NCBI RefSeq assembly: GCF_900110275.1
Contig: NZ_FODC01000005.1
Location: 186,001-250,000 of the forward strand
From: Duganella sp. CF517
GTDB lineage: Bacteria; Pseudomonadota; Gammaproteobacteria; Burkholderiales; Burkholderiaceae_D
Length of the DNA: 64,000 bases
Direction: 5' to 3'
Positions 9,412 through 18,193 of this stretch are shown piece after piece (position 1 is the stretch's first letter; the number at the start of each line of letters is the position of its first letter). The notes under the pieces were generated by a model. That model did no database searches, was not told where the DNA came from, and worked only from the letters and a program-made list of their open reading frames with translations. Position numbers and translations under genes: made by a program.

Positions 9412-10554
9412 ATGCTGTTCAAATCTAAATTCATTCCACTCGCCATCGCCCTGGCTTTCGCCGGCAGCGCCAGTGCGCAAGAAGTGATCAAGATCGGCCA
9501 CGTCGGCCCGGTCTCGGGTCCGTCGGCTCACCTGGGCAAGGACAATGAAAACGGCGCCAAGATGGCCGTCGAGGAATTGAACGCCAAAGGCTTCAAGATC
9601 GACGGCAAGCCGGTCAAGTTTGTTCTGCAACTGGAAGACGACGCCAGCGATCCGAAGCAAGGCACGGCGGTCGCGCAGAAGCTGGTCGACGCCAAGGTCA
9701 ACGGCGTGATCGGCCACTTGAACTCGGGCACCAGCATCCCGGCCTCGAAGATCTACTACGACGCCGGCATTCCACAGATTTCGCCTGCCACCACGCAGAC
9801 CAAGTACACGCAGCAAGGCTTCAACTCGACGTTCCGCGTGGTCGCCAACGACGCCAAGCTGGGCAGCACGCTGGGTTCCTACGCGGTCGGCAAGATGGGC
9901 GCCAAGAAAATCGCCGTCATCGACGACCGCACCGCCTACGGCCAGGGCGTCGCCGACGAATTCATCAAGGGCGCAAAAAAAGCGCTGCCGGGCGTGCAAA
10001 TCGTCGGCAAGGAATTCACCAACGACAAGGCCACCGACTTCAACGCCATCCTGACCACCATCAAGGGCAAGAATCCGGACCTGGTGTTCTTCGGCGGCAT
10101 GGACTCGGTCGGCGGCCCGCTGCTGCGCCAGATGAAGGCGCTGGGCATCAAGGCCAAGTACATGGGCGGCGACGGCATCTGCACCGAGCCGTTCGCCAAG
10201 CTGGCCGGCGACGCCGCCACCAACGGCACGGTGATTTGCGCCGAAGCGGGCGGCGTCTCGCCGGAGCAGCAAAAGAACATGGACGACTTCGTCGCCCGCT
10301 ACAAAAAGAAATACAACGCCGACGTGCAGATCTACGCGCCGTACGTGTACGACGCCATCATGACGATGGCCACCGCCATGGCCGACGCCAAATCGTCGCA
10401 GCCGGCCAAGTACCTGCCGTTCCTGCACAAGATCAAGTACCAGGGCGTGACCGGCCTGATCTCGTTCGACACCAAAGGCGACATCAAGGACGGCGCGCTG
10501 ACCTTGTACACCTACACCGACGGCAAGAAAACCAAGGTCGAAGTGGTCAAATAA
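9412..10554 (+). CDS. Branched-chain amino acid ABC transporter substrate-binding protein (LivJ type)
   Basis: This 380-residue periplasmic binding protein begins with a signal peptide ending ASAQ. The mature start EVIKIGHVGPVSG and the following HLGKDNENGAK are characteristic of the Leu/Ile/Val-binding family. The ATG at 9412 has GGAG seven bases upstream; an in-frame ATG two codons earlier is too close to it. No permease or ATPase genes lie beside it, so it is an orphan component whose partner genes must be elsewhere. It is followed by a strong terminator. Confidence 0.93.
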   Translation: MLFKSKFIPLAIALAFAGSASAQEVIKIGHVGPVSGPSAHLGKDNENGAKMAVEELNAKGFKIDGKPVKFVLQLEDDASDPKQGTAVAQKLVDAKVNGVIGHLNSGTSIPASKIYYDAGIPQISPATTQTKYTQQGFNSTFRVVANDAKLGSTLGSYAVGKMGAKKIAVIDDRTAYGQGVADEFIKGAKKALPGVQIVGKEFTNDKATDFNAILTTIKGKNPDLVFFGGMDSVGGPLLRQMKALGIKAKYMGGDGICTEPFAKLAGDAATNGTVICAEAGGVSPEQQKNMDDFVARYKKKYNADVQIYAPYVYDAIMTMATAMADAKSSQPAKYLPFLHKIKYQGVTGLISFDTKGDIKDGALTLYTYTDGKKTKVEVVK

Positions 10555-10577
10555 ACTGCCCGCCGTCGGGTAAACGC

Positions 10578-10604
10578 AAAACGCACCCGAGGGTGCGTTT
10601 TTTT
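10578..10604 (+). terminator. Rho-independent terminator after the LivJ-type gene
   Basis: ACGCACCC pairs with GGGTGCGT around a very short loop and is followed by seven or more T. A-residues on the left side may let it also act for the converging cytochrome c gene. Confidence 0.9.
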
Positions 10605-10622
10605 ATGCCGACCAGAAGTGGA

Positions 10623-10946
10623 TTACTTCTGCGCCAGTACCCATTTGACCAGGGTCTTGGCTTCCGCCTCGCTCACCTGCGGATTGGCCGGCATCGGGAT
10701 CGCGCCCCAGGTGCCCGAGCCGCCCTTGATCACTTTGGTGACCAGCTTGCCTTCGGCGTCCTTTTGACCGGCGTATTTCGCCGCCACGTCCTTATAGGCC
10801 GGGCCGACCAGCTTGGTCGCGACCGCATGGCACGCCATGCAGTTCTTGGCCTTCGCCAGATCCAGGCCGGCATCCGCCATCGCCGACGACGATGCAAAAG
10901 CCGTGGCCACTACCATCCCTACCATCATCAAATTGCGCTTCATCAT
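10623..10946 (-). CDS. Class I cytochrome c (c551/c552 type)
   Basis: This 107-residue periplasmic monohaem electron carrier has a signal peptide ending SAMA, the haem-attachment motif CMACH and a distal methionine in IPMPANPQV. It closes with the usual helix EAEAKTLVKWVLAQ. I chose the ATG at 10946, which lies directly behind CTGGAGAG; upstream in-frame ATGs at 10982 lack a ribosome site. It converges on the LivJ-type gene. Confidence 0.93.
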   Translation of the reverse strand: MMKRNLMMVGMVVATAFASSSAMADAGLDLAKAKNCMACHAVATKLVGPAYKDVAAKYAGQKDAEGKLVTKVIKGGSGTWGAIPMPANPQVSEAEAKTLVKWVLAQK

Positions 10947-11142
10947 GCTCTCCAGTGTTTGTGCCATCAATGCGTCCATCAATGCGTGCTATCAATTTCG
11001 TGTTTTCGATCCGCCAATCATTCTACCGCGTTTTGCCTTTGTGCATTTAACGCATAAACCACCCAAGGGTTGACCTGACATTAGAATATTGCTCCCAGTA
11101 AAGCTGGAATCTTTGTAAGATGAGGGCAGGAGGAAAACCATC

Positions 11143-11367
11143 ATGCCGATCATTTTGCTCATCGTGGCGCTGTGCGGGCTGCGTTATTTTGAAGTGTGGA
11201 AGTTCGCCCAGCTCTCGTGGTGGTGGATCGTCGCGTTGAGCGTGTTCGCCTTCGTCTGGTTCGAATTTCTGGAACCGCTGTTTGGCCTGGACAAACGCAA
11301 AGCGCACAACGAAGACGAACGGCGCCGCCAGGCCCGCGTAAAAGATAACTTCGACAAGAAGTCGTAA
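11143..11367 (+). CDS. Small Trp-rich membrane protein (TIGR04438 type)
   Basis: This 74-residue protein has an N-terminal hydrophobic helix, a second helix rich in Trp and Phe (LSWWWIVALSVFAFVWFEF), then a charged tail with RRRQARVKDNFDKK. The layout matches the small Trp-rich proteins common in Burkholderiales; their function is unknown. A GGAGGA ribosome site precedes the ATG. The following 276 nt to the chemoreceptor gene hold only promoter-like A/T-rich sequence. Confidence 0.8.
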   Translation: MPIILLIVALCGLRYFEVWKFAQLSWWWIVALSVFAFVWFEFLEPLFGLDKRKAHNEDERRRQARVKDNFDKKS

Positions 11368-11643
11368 CACCGCAACAGTGGCCGCACAGCCCGCCACGCT
11401 CTTTTTCTGTTGCACGATGCAAGTCGCCCGTCCGCGCCGGTAGTGTCGCGCTCGGCTTCTTGCCTGTCACAGCCTCTAACTATGCCTTCTTTGGGCCGCC
11501 GTCAATGCCGGCGCGCATTGTTGCATCTCAACAAAAAGTGACTATTGGAGACTATTTGAGGCAAAGCACTCACTAAGATCAATTGTCCGATATGCGGAAT
11601 TCTTATTTGCATATGCGGATCATGATGGACCTTAGGAGGAAGT

Positions 11644-13359
11644 ATGAACGCGCGTAACATGACAATTGCGAAACGGCTGGGCATGGGATTTGGCCTCGTT
11701 TCGGTGTTCCTCATCGTAGTGATAGCGCTCGGGTTGGTCAGCATGCGCCAGATCCAGGGCCGCATGGACGAGATCATCAACGTCAACGGCGTCGAAACCC
11801 GGCTCGCCCAGACCATGGATTTGACCGTCACCGAGCGCGCACTGGCGATGCGCAATCTGATTTTGTTGAAAGAAGATAAAGAGATCCAGATCGAGATCAA
11901 GCGCATCGCCGAGCAGGAGAAAAAATACACCGCCGCCCAGGACAAGCTGGTGCAGATGTTCGGCGCGCAGGCGGAAACCTCGGCCGAGGAAAAGCAGCTG
12001 CTGGACCAGATCAAGAAGCAGGCCGCGCTGGCCGCCCCCTTCATCGCGCGCGCCGCCGCGCTGGCGCTGGAGCAAAAACAGGACGACGCGTACAAACTGC
12101 TGCGCTACGAATTCCGCCCGGTGCAACGCGCCTGGTGGGACATGATCCGCAAGCTGATCGCCGTCGAGGAGCAGCAGAACCTGGAAGCCACCCAGGCCGC
12201 CGCCGCGGCCTATGAACGGGCGCGCACGGTGATGCTGATCATCGGCTCGCTGGCCCTGCTGACCAGCCTGGTCGCCGCCGTGATGATCACGCGCGGCGTG
12301 GTGCGCGAACTGGGCTGCGAGCCGGAGCACGCCGCCGAGATCGCCGGCCAGATCGCCGCCGGCAACCTGGCCGTGCAGATCGACACCAAGCCGGGCGACG
12401 ACCACAGCCTGCTGTTCGCGATGCGCTCGATGCGCGACAGCCTGGCGCAGATCGTCACCCAGGTGCACGCCAGCACCGAAACCATCTCCACCGCCGCCAG
12501 CCAGATCGCCTCCGGCAACCTCGACCTGTCCTCGCGCACCGAGCAGCAGGCCAGCACGCTGGAGGAAACCGCCTCGTCGATGGAGGAGTTGACCAGCACC
12601 GTGCGCCTGAACACCGACCACGCGCGCCAGGCCAACGGCCTGGCCGAATCGGCCTCCTCGGTGGCGGTCAAGGGCGGCGCCGTGGTCGCGCAAGTGGTCG
12701 ACACGATGGCCGCCATCAATATCTCGGCGCGCAAGATCGTCGATATCATCGGCGTCATCGACGGCATCGCCTTCCAGACCAATATCCTGGCGCTGAACGC
12801 GGCCGTCGAGGCGGCGCGCGCCGGCGAGCAGGGACGCGGCTTCGCCGTCGTGGCGACCGAGGTGCGCAATCTGGCGCAGCGCTCGGCGGCGGCGGCCAAG
12901 GAGATCAAAGACCTGATCGGCGATTCGGTCGACAAGGTCGAAGCGGGCAACCGCCTGGTCGAGCAGGCCGGTTCGACGATGCATGAGGTGGTCGCCAGCG
13001 TCAAGCGCGTGACCGACATCATGTCCGAGATCATGTCGGCCAGCCAGGAGCAGTCGAACGGCATCGAACAAATCAACACCGCCGTCACCCAGATGGACGA
13101 CGTGACGCAGCAGAACGCCGCGCTGGTCGAGGAGGCGGCGGCCGCCGCGCAGGCGATGCAGGAACAGGTCAACAGCCTCAATCAGGTGGTCGGCATCTTC
13201 CGCGTCGAGGCGCAAGCCGGCGCGCGGCGCCCGCCGATGAAGGCGCTGGCCAAGGCGGCGCCGGTTCAGCGTCTGGCGCACGCGCCGTCACGCCCGCCGG
13301 CCAAGCCGGCCAAGGCCAAGGCGCCGGCCTTGGCTTCGGACAGCTGGGAACAATTTTAA
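11644..13359 (+). CDS. Methyl-accepting chemotaxis protein
   Basis: This 571-residue transmembrane chemoreceptor has TM1 at about residues 12-34, a four-helix-bundle type periplasmic sensor, and TM2 at about 197-217. A HAMP segment and a signalling domain with the conserved hairpin tip (GIAFQTNILALNAAVEAARAG) follow. The tail after about residue 515 is a Pro/Ala/Lys-rich linker ending DSWEQF, which resembles the CheR/CheB docking pentapeptide (NWETF-like) of high-abundance receptors. The ligand cannot be read from the sequence. The AGGAGG ribosome site at 11635 is strong. Confidence 0.95.
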   Translation: MNARNMTIAKRLGMGFGLVSVFLIVVIALGLVSMRQIQGRMDEIINVNGVETRLAQTMDLTVTERALAMRNLILLKEDKEIQIEIKRIAEQEKKYTAAQDKLVQMFGAQAETSAEEKQLLDQIKKQAALAAPFIARAAALALEQKQDDAYKLLRYEFRPVQRAWWDMIRKLIAVEEQQNLEATQAAAAAYERARTVMLIIGSLALLTSLVAAVMITRGVVRELGCEPEHAAEIAGQIAAGNLAVQIDTKPGDDHSLLFAMRSMRDSLAQIVTQVHASTETISTAASQIASGNLDLSSRTEQQASTLEETASSMEELTSTVRLNTDHARQANGLAESASSVAVKGGAVVAQVVDTMAAINISARKIVDIIGVIDGIAFQTNILALNAAVEAARAGEQGRGFAVVATEVRNLAQRSAAAAKEIKDLIGDSVDKVEAGNRLVEQAGSTMHEVVASVKRVTDIMSEIMSASQEQSNGIEQINTAVTQMDDVTQQNAALVEEAAAAAQAMQEQVNSLNQVVGIFRVEAQAGARRPPMKALAKAAPVQRLAHAPSRPPAKPAKAKAPALASDSWEQF

Positions 13360-13392
13360 GTCGCCACGCCACCCGCCAACGGAGAAACGATC

Positions 13393-14025
13393 ATGGGCAA
13401 ACTGGACAAACTCGCACCCACCGGCGCGGCCGGCAACGTACCCCATCTCTTCTGGCATGCCAGCCAGGTGACGGCGCAGGCGCGCACGCACCAGGCGGGC
13501 CAGCAGGCGGCCACCATCTGGCTCACCGGCTTGAGCGGCGCCGGCAAATCCACGCTGGCCTGCGCGCTGGAGAAAAAGCTGATGGCCGCCGGCCACATGG
13601 CCTACGTCCTCGATGGCGACAACCTGCGCCACCACCTGAACCGCGACCTGGGATTCTCCCCCGCCGACCGCCGCGAGAACATCCGCCGCAGCGCCGAAGT
13701 GGCGCGGCTGATGAACGACGCGGGCCTGATCGTGATCTGCGCCTTCATCTCGCCATTGCGCAGCGACCGTGAAATTGCGCGCGACATCATCGGCAGCGGC
13801 AATTTTGTCGAGACCTACGTCAGCACGCCGTGCGCGGTGTGCGAGGAGCGCGATCCCAAGGGCTTGTACGCAAAGGCCCGCGCCGGCCTGATACCGGAGT
13901 TCACCGGCGTCTCGGCGCCGTACGAGGTGCCGCTCGATCCCGCCATGTCGCTCGACACCGGCGAACTGTCGCTGGAGCAGTCGTGCGAACGGTTGCTCGA
14001 GCACCTGTCGTTCCGGTTCCTATGA
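13393..14025 (+). CDS. cysC: Adenylylsulfate (APS) kinase
   Basis: This 210-residue cytosolic enzyme phosphorylates APS to PAPS, the sulfate donor for sulfotransferases. It shows the P-loop GLSGAGKST, the APS site DGDNLRHHLNRDLGFSP, then ENIRR, and the DPKGLYAKARAG loop, all canonical. It has a roughly 35-residue N-terminal extension before the kinase core. It overlaps the next gene by ATGA (14022-14025). It is not next to cysDN or cysH, so it is more likely dedicated to sulfation than to sulfate assimilation. Confidence 0.93.
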   Translation: MGKLDKLAPTGAAGNVPHLFWHASQVTAQARTHQAGQQAATIWLTGLSGAGKSTLACALEKKLMAAGHMAYVLDGDNLRHHLNRDLGFSPADRRENIRRSAEVARLMNDAGLIVICAFISPLRSDREIARDIIGSGNFVETYVSTPCAVCEERDPKGLYAKARAGLIPEFTGVSAPYEVPLDPAMSLDTGELSLEQSCERLLEHLSFRFL

Positions 14026-15032
14026 TGGCGACGGGATCGCCGACCAAGTACGACGTCTTCAACGGCGACGCCGACGGCATCTGCGCGCTGCACCAGCTAC
14101 GCCTGCACGCGCCGGCCGAGACCACGCTGATCACCGGCGTCAAGCGCGATATCGACCTGCTGCGGCGCGTGCCGCAAGGCGCGGCCGAGGTGGTGGTGCT
14201 CGACATCTCGCTCGACGCCAACGCCGGCGAGCTGCGGCGCCTGCTGGACGGCGGCGCGCGGGTCGACTACTACGACCACCACTCGGCCGATTGCGCCTTC
14301 GAACATGCCAACCTGCGCCTGCATTGCGACGGCTCGCCCGACGTCTGCACCAGCATCCTGGTCGACCGCCAGCTCGGCGGCCGCCACCGGCTGTGGGCGG
14401 TGGCGGCCGCTTTCGGCGACAACCTGGAACAGGTCGGACAAACCATGGCCACGGACATGGGCCTGCGCGACGACGCCATCGCCGACCTGGCGCGGCTGGG
14501 CCGGACCATCAACTACAACGCCTACGGCGAATGCACCGAAGACCTGCACATCGCCCCCGAAGCGCTGTACCGCGAATTGAGCGGCTACGAAAATCCGTTC
14601 GACTTCGTCGCCGCCAGCGCCATCTACCGCGACCTGCGCGAAGGTTACCGCGAGGACTGCGCCCGCCTGCACGAGCTGCAACCGTACCTGGAGCGGCCGG
14701 GTGGCGCCATCTACCTGCTGCCGGCGACGGCTTGGTCGCGCCGCGTCAGCGGCGTGCTGGCCAACCGGCTGGCGGCGCGGCGCGACGGCGCCTCCTTTGC
14801 CGTGCTCAATGAGCGGGCCGACGGCTCCTATCTGGTCAGCGTGCGCTCCGGGGCGCCGTCGCTGCGCAGCGCCTGTGGCCTGTGCCAGCAATTCGACAGC
14901 GGCGGCGGCAGGGTCGCCGCCGCCGGCATCAACCGCTTGCCGCGCCAGCAACTGGCCAGCTTCATGAAACGCTTTTGCGAGTATTTCGAATTGAAAGGAA
15001 CATGGAATGACCACCGCCCCCAAAACTCCTAG
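14022..15032 (+). CDS. DHH-family phosphoesterase in sulfation cassette
   Basis: This 336-residue cytosolic protein carries metal-binding motifs of the DHH superfamily: NGDADG at residues 14-19, LDISLD at 60-65, YYDHH at 83-87 and AAFGDN at 129-134. A C-terminal region rich in Gly and Arg (SGGGRVAAAGINRL) resembles a DHHA1-type substrate-binding domain. Relatives include RecJ nucleases and NrnA, which hydrolyses 3'-phosphoadenosine phosphate (PAP). Lying between an APS kinase and a sulfotransferase, it is a good candidate for a PAP phosphatase that removes the inhibitory by-product, but this role is inferred from context. It overlaps cysC by 4 nt and the sulfotransferase by 26 nt. Confidence 0.8.
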   Translation: MMATGSPTKYDVFNGDADGICALHQLRLHAPAETTLITGVKRDIDLLRRVPQGAAEVVVLDISLDANAGELRRLLDGGARVDYYDHHSADCAFEHANLRLHCDGSPDVCTSILVDRQLGGRHRLWAVAAAFGDNLEQVGQTMATDMGLRDDAIADLARLGRTINYNAYGECTEDLHIAPEALYRELSGYENPFDFVAASAIYRDLREGYREDCARLHELQPYLERPGGAIYLLPATAWSRRVSGVLANRLAARRDGASFAVLNERADGSYLVSVRSGAPSLRSACGLCQQFDSGGGRVAAAGINRLPRQQLASFMKRFCEYFELKGTWNDHRPQNS

Positions 15033-16140
15033 CCTCCACGCGGCCCAAGGCGCCCGCCCGCGCCCCGTGATGATGATACCGTTGCGGCGCTGCGGCAGCC
15101 ACGCGCTGCGCCTGCGGCTGAACATGTCGCCGCAGTTCTACTCGCCCTACCCGCTGCACATCGTCGACCTGATGCCGCTGGTGCCGCTGTACGGCGACCT
15201 GCGCGACGACCGCAGCTACTTCCGCATGGTGACCGACGTGATCGGGCTGCAGGCGGTCAGCATGGTCAAGTGGCCGGGCACCGTGTTCGATCCGGTCGAG
15301 ATTTTCGAGACCATCCGCAATGAGCCGCGCAGCATCCACCGCGTGGTGTGGGAGCTGCTGCTGCGCGCCGGCGAGCGCCAGCACGCCGGCGTGGTGATGG
15401 ACAAGTCGCTCGACAGCGTGCACTACGCGGACCAGCAAATGGCGCTGTATCCGGATATGTTGTTCGTCAACGTGGTGCGCGATCCGCGCGCGCAGGTGGC
15501 GTCGATGAACCGCGCCATCATCCACGACTTCGACAGCTTGCTCAACGCGCAGACCTGGCTCGCCGCGCACCGCGCCGCCGACCATGTACGCACGCGCTGG
15601 CCCGACCGGGTGCTGACGATACGCTACGAGGATTTCCTGTCGCAGCAGGAGGTCACGCTGCGGCAGGTGTGCGTCTTCCTCGGCATCGACTTTTTGCCGC
15701 AAATGCTGGACGTGGCGGGCTCGCAGGAGGCCAGGCAGCTCTCGCAATTGTCGGCGCTGTGGTCGTCGAACTGCTACCCGCCGATCGCCGCCAATATCGA
15801 CAAGTTCAAGCAGCAGCTGACGACGCCGGAGATCAACGCCATCGAGACGCTGACGGGCGAGTACATGGATCGCTATGGCTACACGCGCCTGACGGCGGGG
15901 GACGCCGAGATCACGCCGGAACTCAAGGCGCAGGCGCGCCTGCGCTCGGACGAGGGGCGCGAGCGCGCGTGGCGCGATCTGGAACTGGACAATTTCAGGG
16001 ATTATGTGCTGCGCCGCTGCCGCGCCGATTACTTGGCGCAGCTGGCGGCCAGGTTGACGCAGCAGGCGGCGCATCCGGGACGCAATACCATCGTCACGTT
16101 GGACGAGTTGGACCCGGCGGCGTTCGAGGTGACCGATTGA
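15007..16140 (+). CDS. Sulfotransferase family protein
   Basis: This 377-residue protein has a PAPS 5'-phosphosulfate loop of atypical form (LRRCGSHAL, residues 26-34) and a recognisable 3'-phosphate segment VVRDPRAQVASMNR. RYEDFL follows later, as in many bacterial sulfotransferases. No signal peptide is seen, so it should act in the cytosol. The acceptor is unknown; exopolysaccharide or a small molecule is possible. It is the last gene of the cysC-DHH-sulfotransferase operon. The ATG at 15007 has AAGGAAC upstream inside the previous gene. Confidence 0.85.
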   Translation: MTTAPKTPSLHAAQGARPRPVMMIPLRRCGSHALRLRLNMSPQFYSPYPLHIVDLMPLVPLYGDLRDDRSYFRMVTDVIGLQAVSMVKWPGTVFDPVEIFETIRNEPRSIHRVVWELLLRAGERQHAGVVMDKSLDSVHYADQQMALYPDMLFVNVVRDPRAQVASMNRAIIHDFDSLLNAQTWLAAHRAADHVRTRWPDRVLTIRYEDFLSQQEVTLRQVCVFLGIDFLPQMLDVAGSQEARQLSQLSALWSSNCYPPIAANIDKFKQQLTTPEINAIETLTGEYMDRYGYTRLTAGDAEITPELKAQARLRSDEGRERAWRDLELDNFRDYVLRRCRADYLAQLAARLTQQAAHPGRNTIVTLDELDPAAFEVTD

Positions 16141-16164
16141 AGCCGGCCGCCCCGACGTGATGGC

Positions 16165-18027
16165 TTAACGCTTCAACTGCGACAAATCGCGCACGGCGCC
16201 ACGGTCGGCCGACGTGGTCAACGCCGCATACGCCTGCAACGCCTGCGACACATAACGCTCGCGGTTGACCGGCTGCCAGGCGTCGCCGCCCTTCGCCTCC
16301 ATCACCTGGCGGCGCGCCGCCAGGTCGGCGTCGCTGATGCGCAGGTTGATGCTGCGGTTCGGGATATCGATGTCGATCATGTCGCCCTCTTCCACCAGGC
16401 CGATGGCGCCACCCTCGGCCGCCTCCGGCGACGCGTGGCCGATCACCAGCCCCGACGAACCGCCCGAGAAGCGGCCATCGGTGAACAGCGCGCACGCCTT
16501 GCCCAAGCCCTTGGACTTGATGTACGAGGTCGGATACAGCATCTCCTGCATGCCCGGGCCGCCTTTCGGACCTTCGTAGCGGATGACCACGACGTCGCCC
16601 TCGTGCACCGTGTCGCCCAGGATCGCCTCGACCGCCGCATCCTGGCTCTCGAATACGCGCGCCTTGCCGCTGAATTTCAAAATGCTCTCGTCGACGCCGG
16701 CCGTCTTGACGATGCAGCCCTTCTCGGCCAGGTTACCGTACAACACGGCCAGACCGCCGTCCTGCGAATAGGCGTGCGCCTTGTCGCGGATGCAGCCGGC
16801 GCTGCGGTCCAGGTCCAGGGTCGCGAAACGCTCGGACTGCGAGAACGCGGTCTGCGTCGGCACGCCGCCCGGCGCGGCGCGGAACAGCTGGTGCACCGCC
16901 GGATCGTCGCTGCGTTTGACGTCGTTGCGTTCGATCGCCTCGGCCATGGTGGCCGCGTGGATGGTCGGCAGCGAGGTGTCGAGCAGGCCGCCGCGCGCCA
17001 GTTCGCCCAGGATGCCGATGATGCCGCCGGCGCGGTGCACGTCTTCGATGTGGTATTTGTCGGTCATCGGCGCGACCTTGCACAGGCATGGCACCTTGCG
17101 CGAGATGCGGTCGATGTCGGCCATGTTGAAGTCGACGCCCGCCTCGTGCGCGGCCGCCAGCAGGTGCAGCACGGTGTTGGTGGAGCCGCCCATCGAGACG
17201 TCGAGCGCCATGGCGTTCTCGAACGCGGCCTTGGTGGCGATGGAGCGCGGCAGCACCGAATAGTCGTCCTGCTCGTAATGGCGCTTGGCCAGTTCGACCA
17301 CCAGGCGGCCGGCGCGCAGGAACAGCTGTTCGCGGTCCGAGTGCGTGGCCAGGATGGTGCCGTTGCCCGGCAAGGCCAGGCCCAGCGCCTCGGTCAAACA
17401 GTTCATCGAGTTCGCGGTGAACATGCCCGAGCACGAACCGCAGGTCGGACAGGCGGAACGTTCGATTTCGGCGACGTCGGCGTCGCTGACGGTTTGGTCG
17501 CCGGCCTTGATCATGGCGTCGACCAGATCGAGCTTGATGATCTTCTGCGTGCCGTTGACCACCTTGACCACCTTGCCGGCCTCCATCGGGCCGCCGGAGA
17601 TGAACACCACCGGGATGTTGATGCGCATGGCCGCCATCAGCATGCCCGGCGTGATCTTGTCGCAGTTGGAGATGCAGACCATGGCGTCGGCACAGTGGGC
17701 GTTGACCATGTATTCGACCGAGTCGGCGATCAGGTCGCGCGACGGCAGCGAGTACAGCATGCCGCCGTGGCCCATGGCGATGCCGTCGTCGACGGCGATG
17801 GTGTTGAATTCCTTGGCCACGCCGCCGGCCTTCTCGATCTCGCGCGCCACCAGCTGTCCCAGGTCCTTCAGGTGCACGTGGCCGGGCACGAACTGCGTGA
17901 AGGAGTTGACCACGGCGACGATAGGCTTGTCGAAATCGCCATCCTTCATGCCGGTGGCGCGCCACAGGGCGCGCGCGCCGGCCATGTTGCGGCCGTGGGT
18001 GGTGGTGCGGGAACGGTATACAGGCAT
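16165..18027 (-). CDS. ilvD: Dihydroxy-acid dehydratase
   Basis: This 620-residue Fe-S enzyme makes the 2-keto acids of valine and isoleucine. Cluster-binding cysteines are visible in ISNCDKITPG and ACPTCGSCSGMF, and the catalytic C-terminal serine region in GRFSGGSSGLVIGH. Length is typical of the E. coli-type enzyme. It converges on the sulfotransferase gene (24 nt apart) and is divergent from a LysR-type gene, which is a candidate regulator. Confidence 0.97.
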   Translation of the reverse strand: MPVYRSRTTTHGRNMAGARALWRATGMKDGDFDKPIVAVVNSFTQFVPGHVHLKDLGQLVAREIEKAGGVAKEFNTIAVDDGIAMGHGGMLYSLPSRDLIADSVEYMVNAHCADAMVCISNCDKITPGMLMAAMRINIPVVFISGGPMEAGKVVKVVNGTQKIIKLDLVDAMIKAGDQTVSDADVAEIERSACPTCGSCSGMFTANSMNCLTEALGLALPGNGTILATHSDREQLFLRAGRLVVELAKRHYEQDDYSVLPRSIATKAAFENAMALDVSMGGSTNTVLHLLAAAHEAGVDFNMADIDRISRKVPCLCKVAPMTDKYHIEDVHRAGGIIGILGELARGGLLDTSLPTIHAATMAEAIERNDVKRSDDPAVHQLFRAAPGGVPTQTAFSQSERFATLDLDRSAGCIRDKAHAYSQDGGLAVLYGNLAEKGCIVKTAGVDESILKFSGKARVFESQDAAVEAILGDTVHEGDVVVIRYEGPKGGPGMQEMLYPTSYIKSKGLGKACALFTDGRFSGGSSGLVIGHASPEAAEGGAIGLVEEGDMIDIDIPNRSINLRISDADLAARRQVMEAKGGDAWQPVNRERYVSQALQAYAALTTSADRGAVRDLSQLKR

Positions 18028-18172
18028 GATGTTTCTCCAGTGATAAGGCGGCTCTAAGGCTTTGAGCGTAGCCTGACAGATTGCCTTGCCCCTGCGCCGG
18101 TGTCAAATATATGATTTCCGCCTCTGTGAGTCGTATAAAATATCACCAGAGTAAATTTCAATACAAACACAT

Positions 18173-18193
18173 ATGAATCTGGAACGAGGATGA
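18173..18193 (+). CDS. Possible 6-codon leader ORF upstream of the LysR gene
   Basis: ATG AAT CTG GAA CGA GGA TGA encodes MNLERG and its stop overlaps the LysR start (ATGA at 18190-18193). Its first 13 bases almost repeat the first 13 of the LysR gene. It may couple or attenuate translation, or be a duplication accident. Confidence 0.25.
   Translation: MNLERG

Noticed and set aside
11368..11643. Flagellar sigma28 promoter for the chemoreceptor
   Set aside because: A CCGATAT resembling the -10 is present, but no properly spaced TAAA-type -35 was found.
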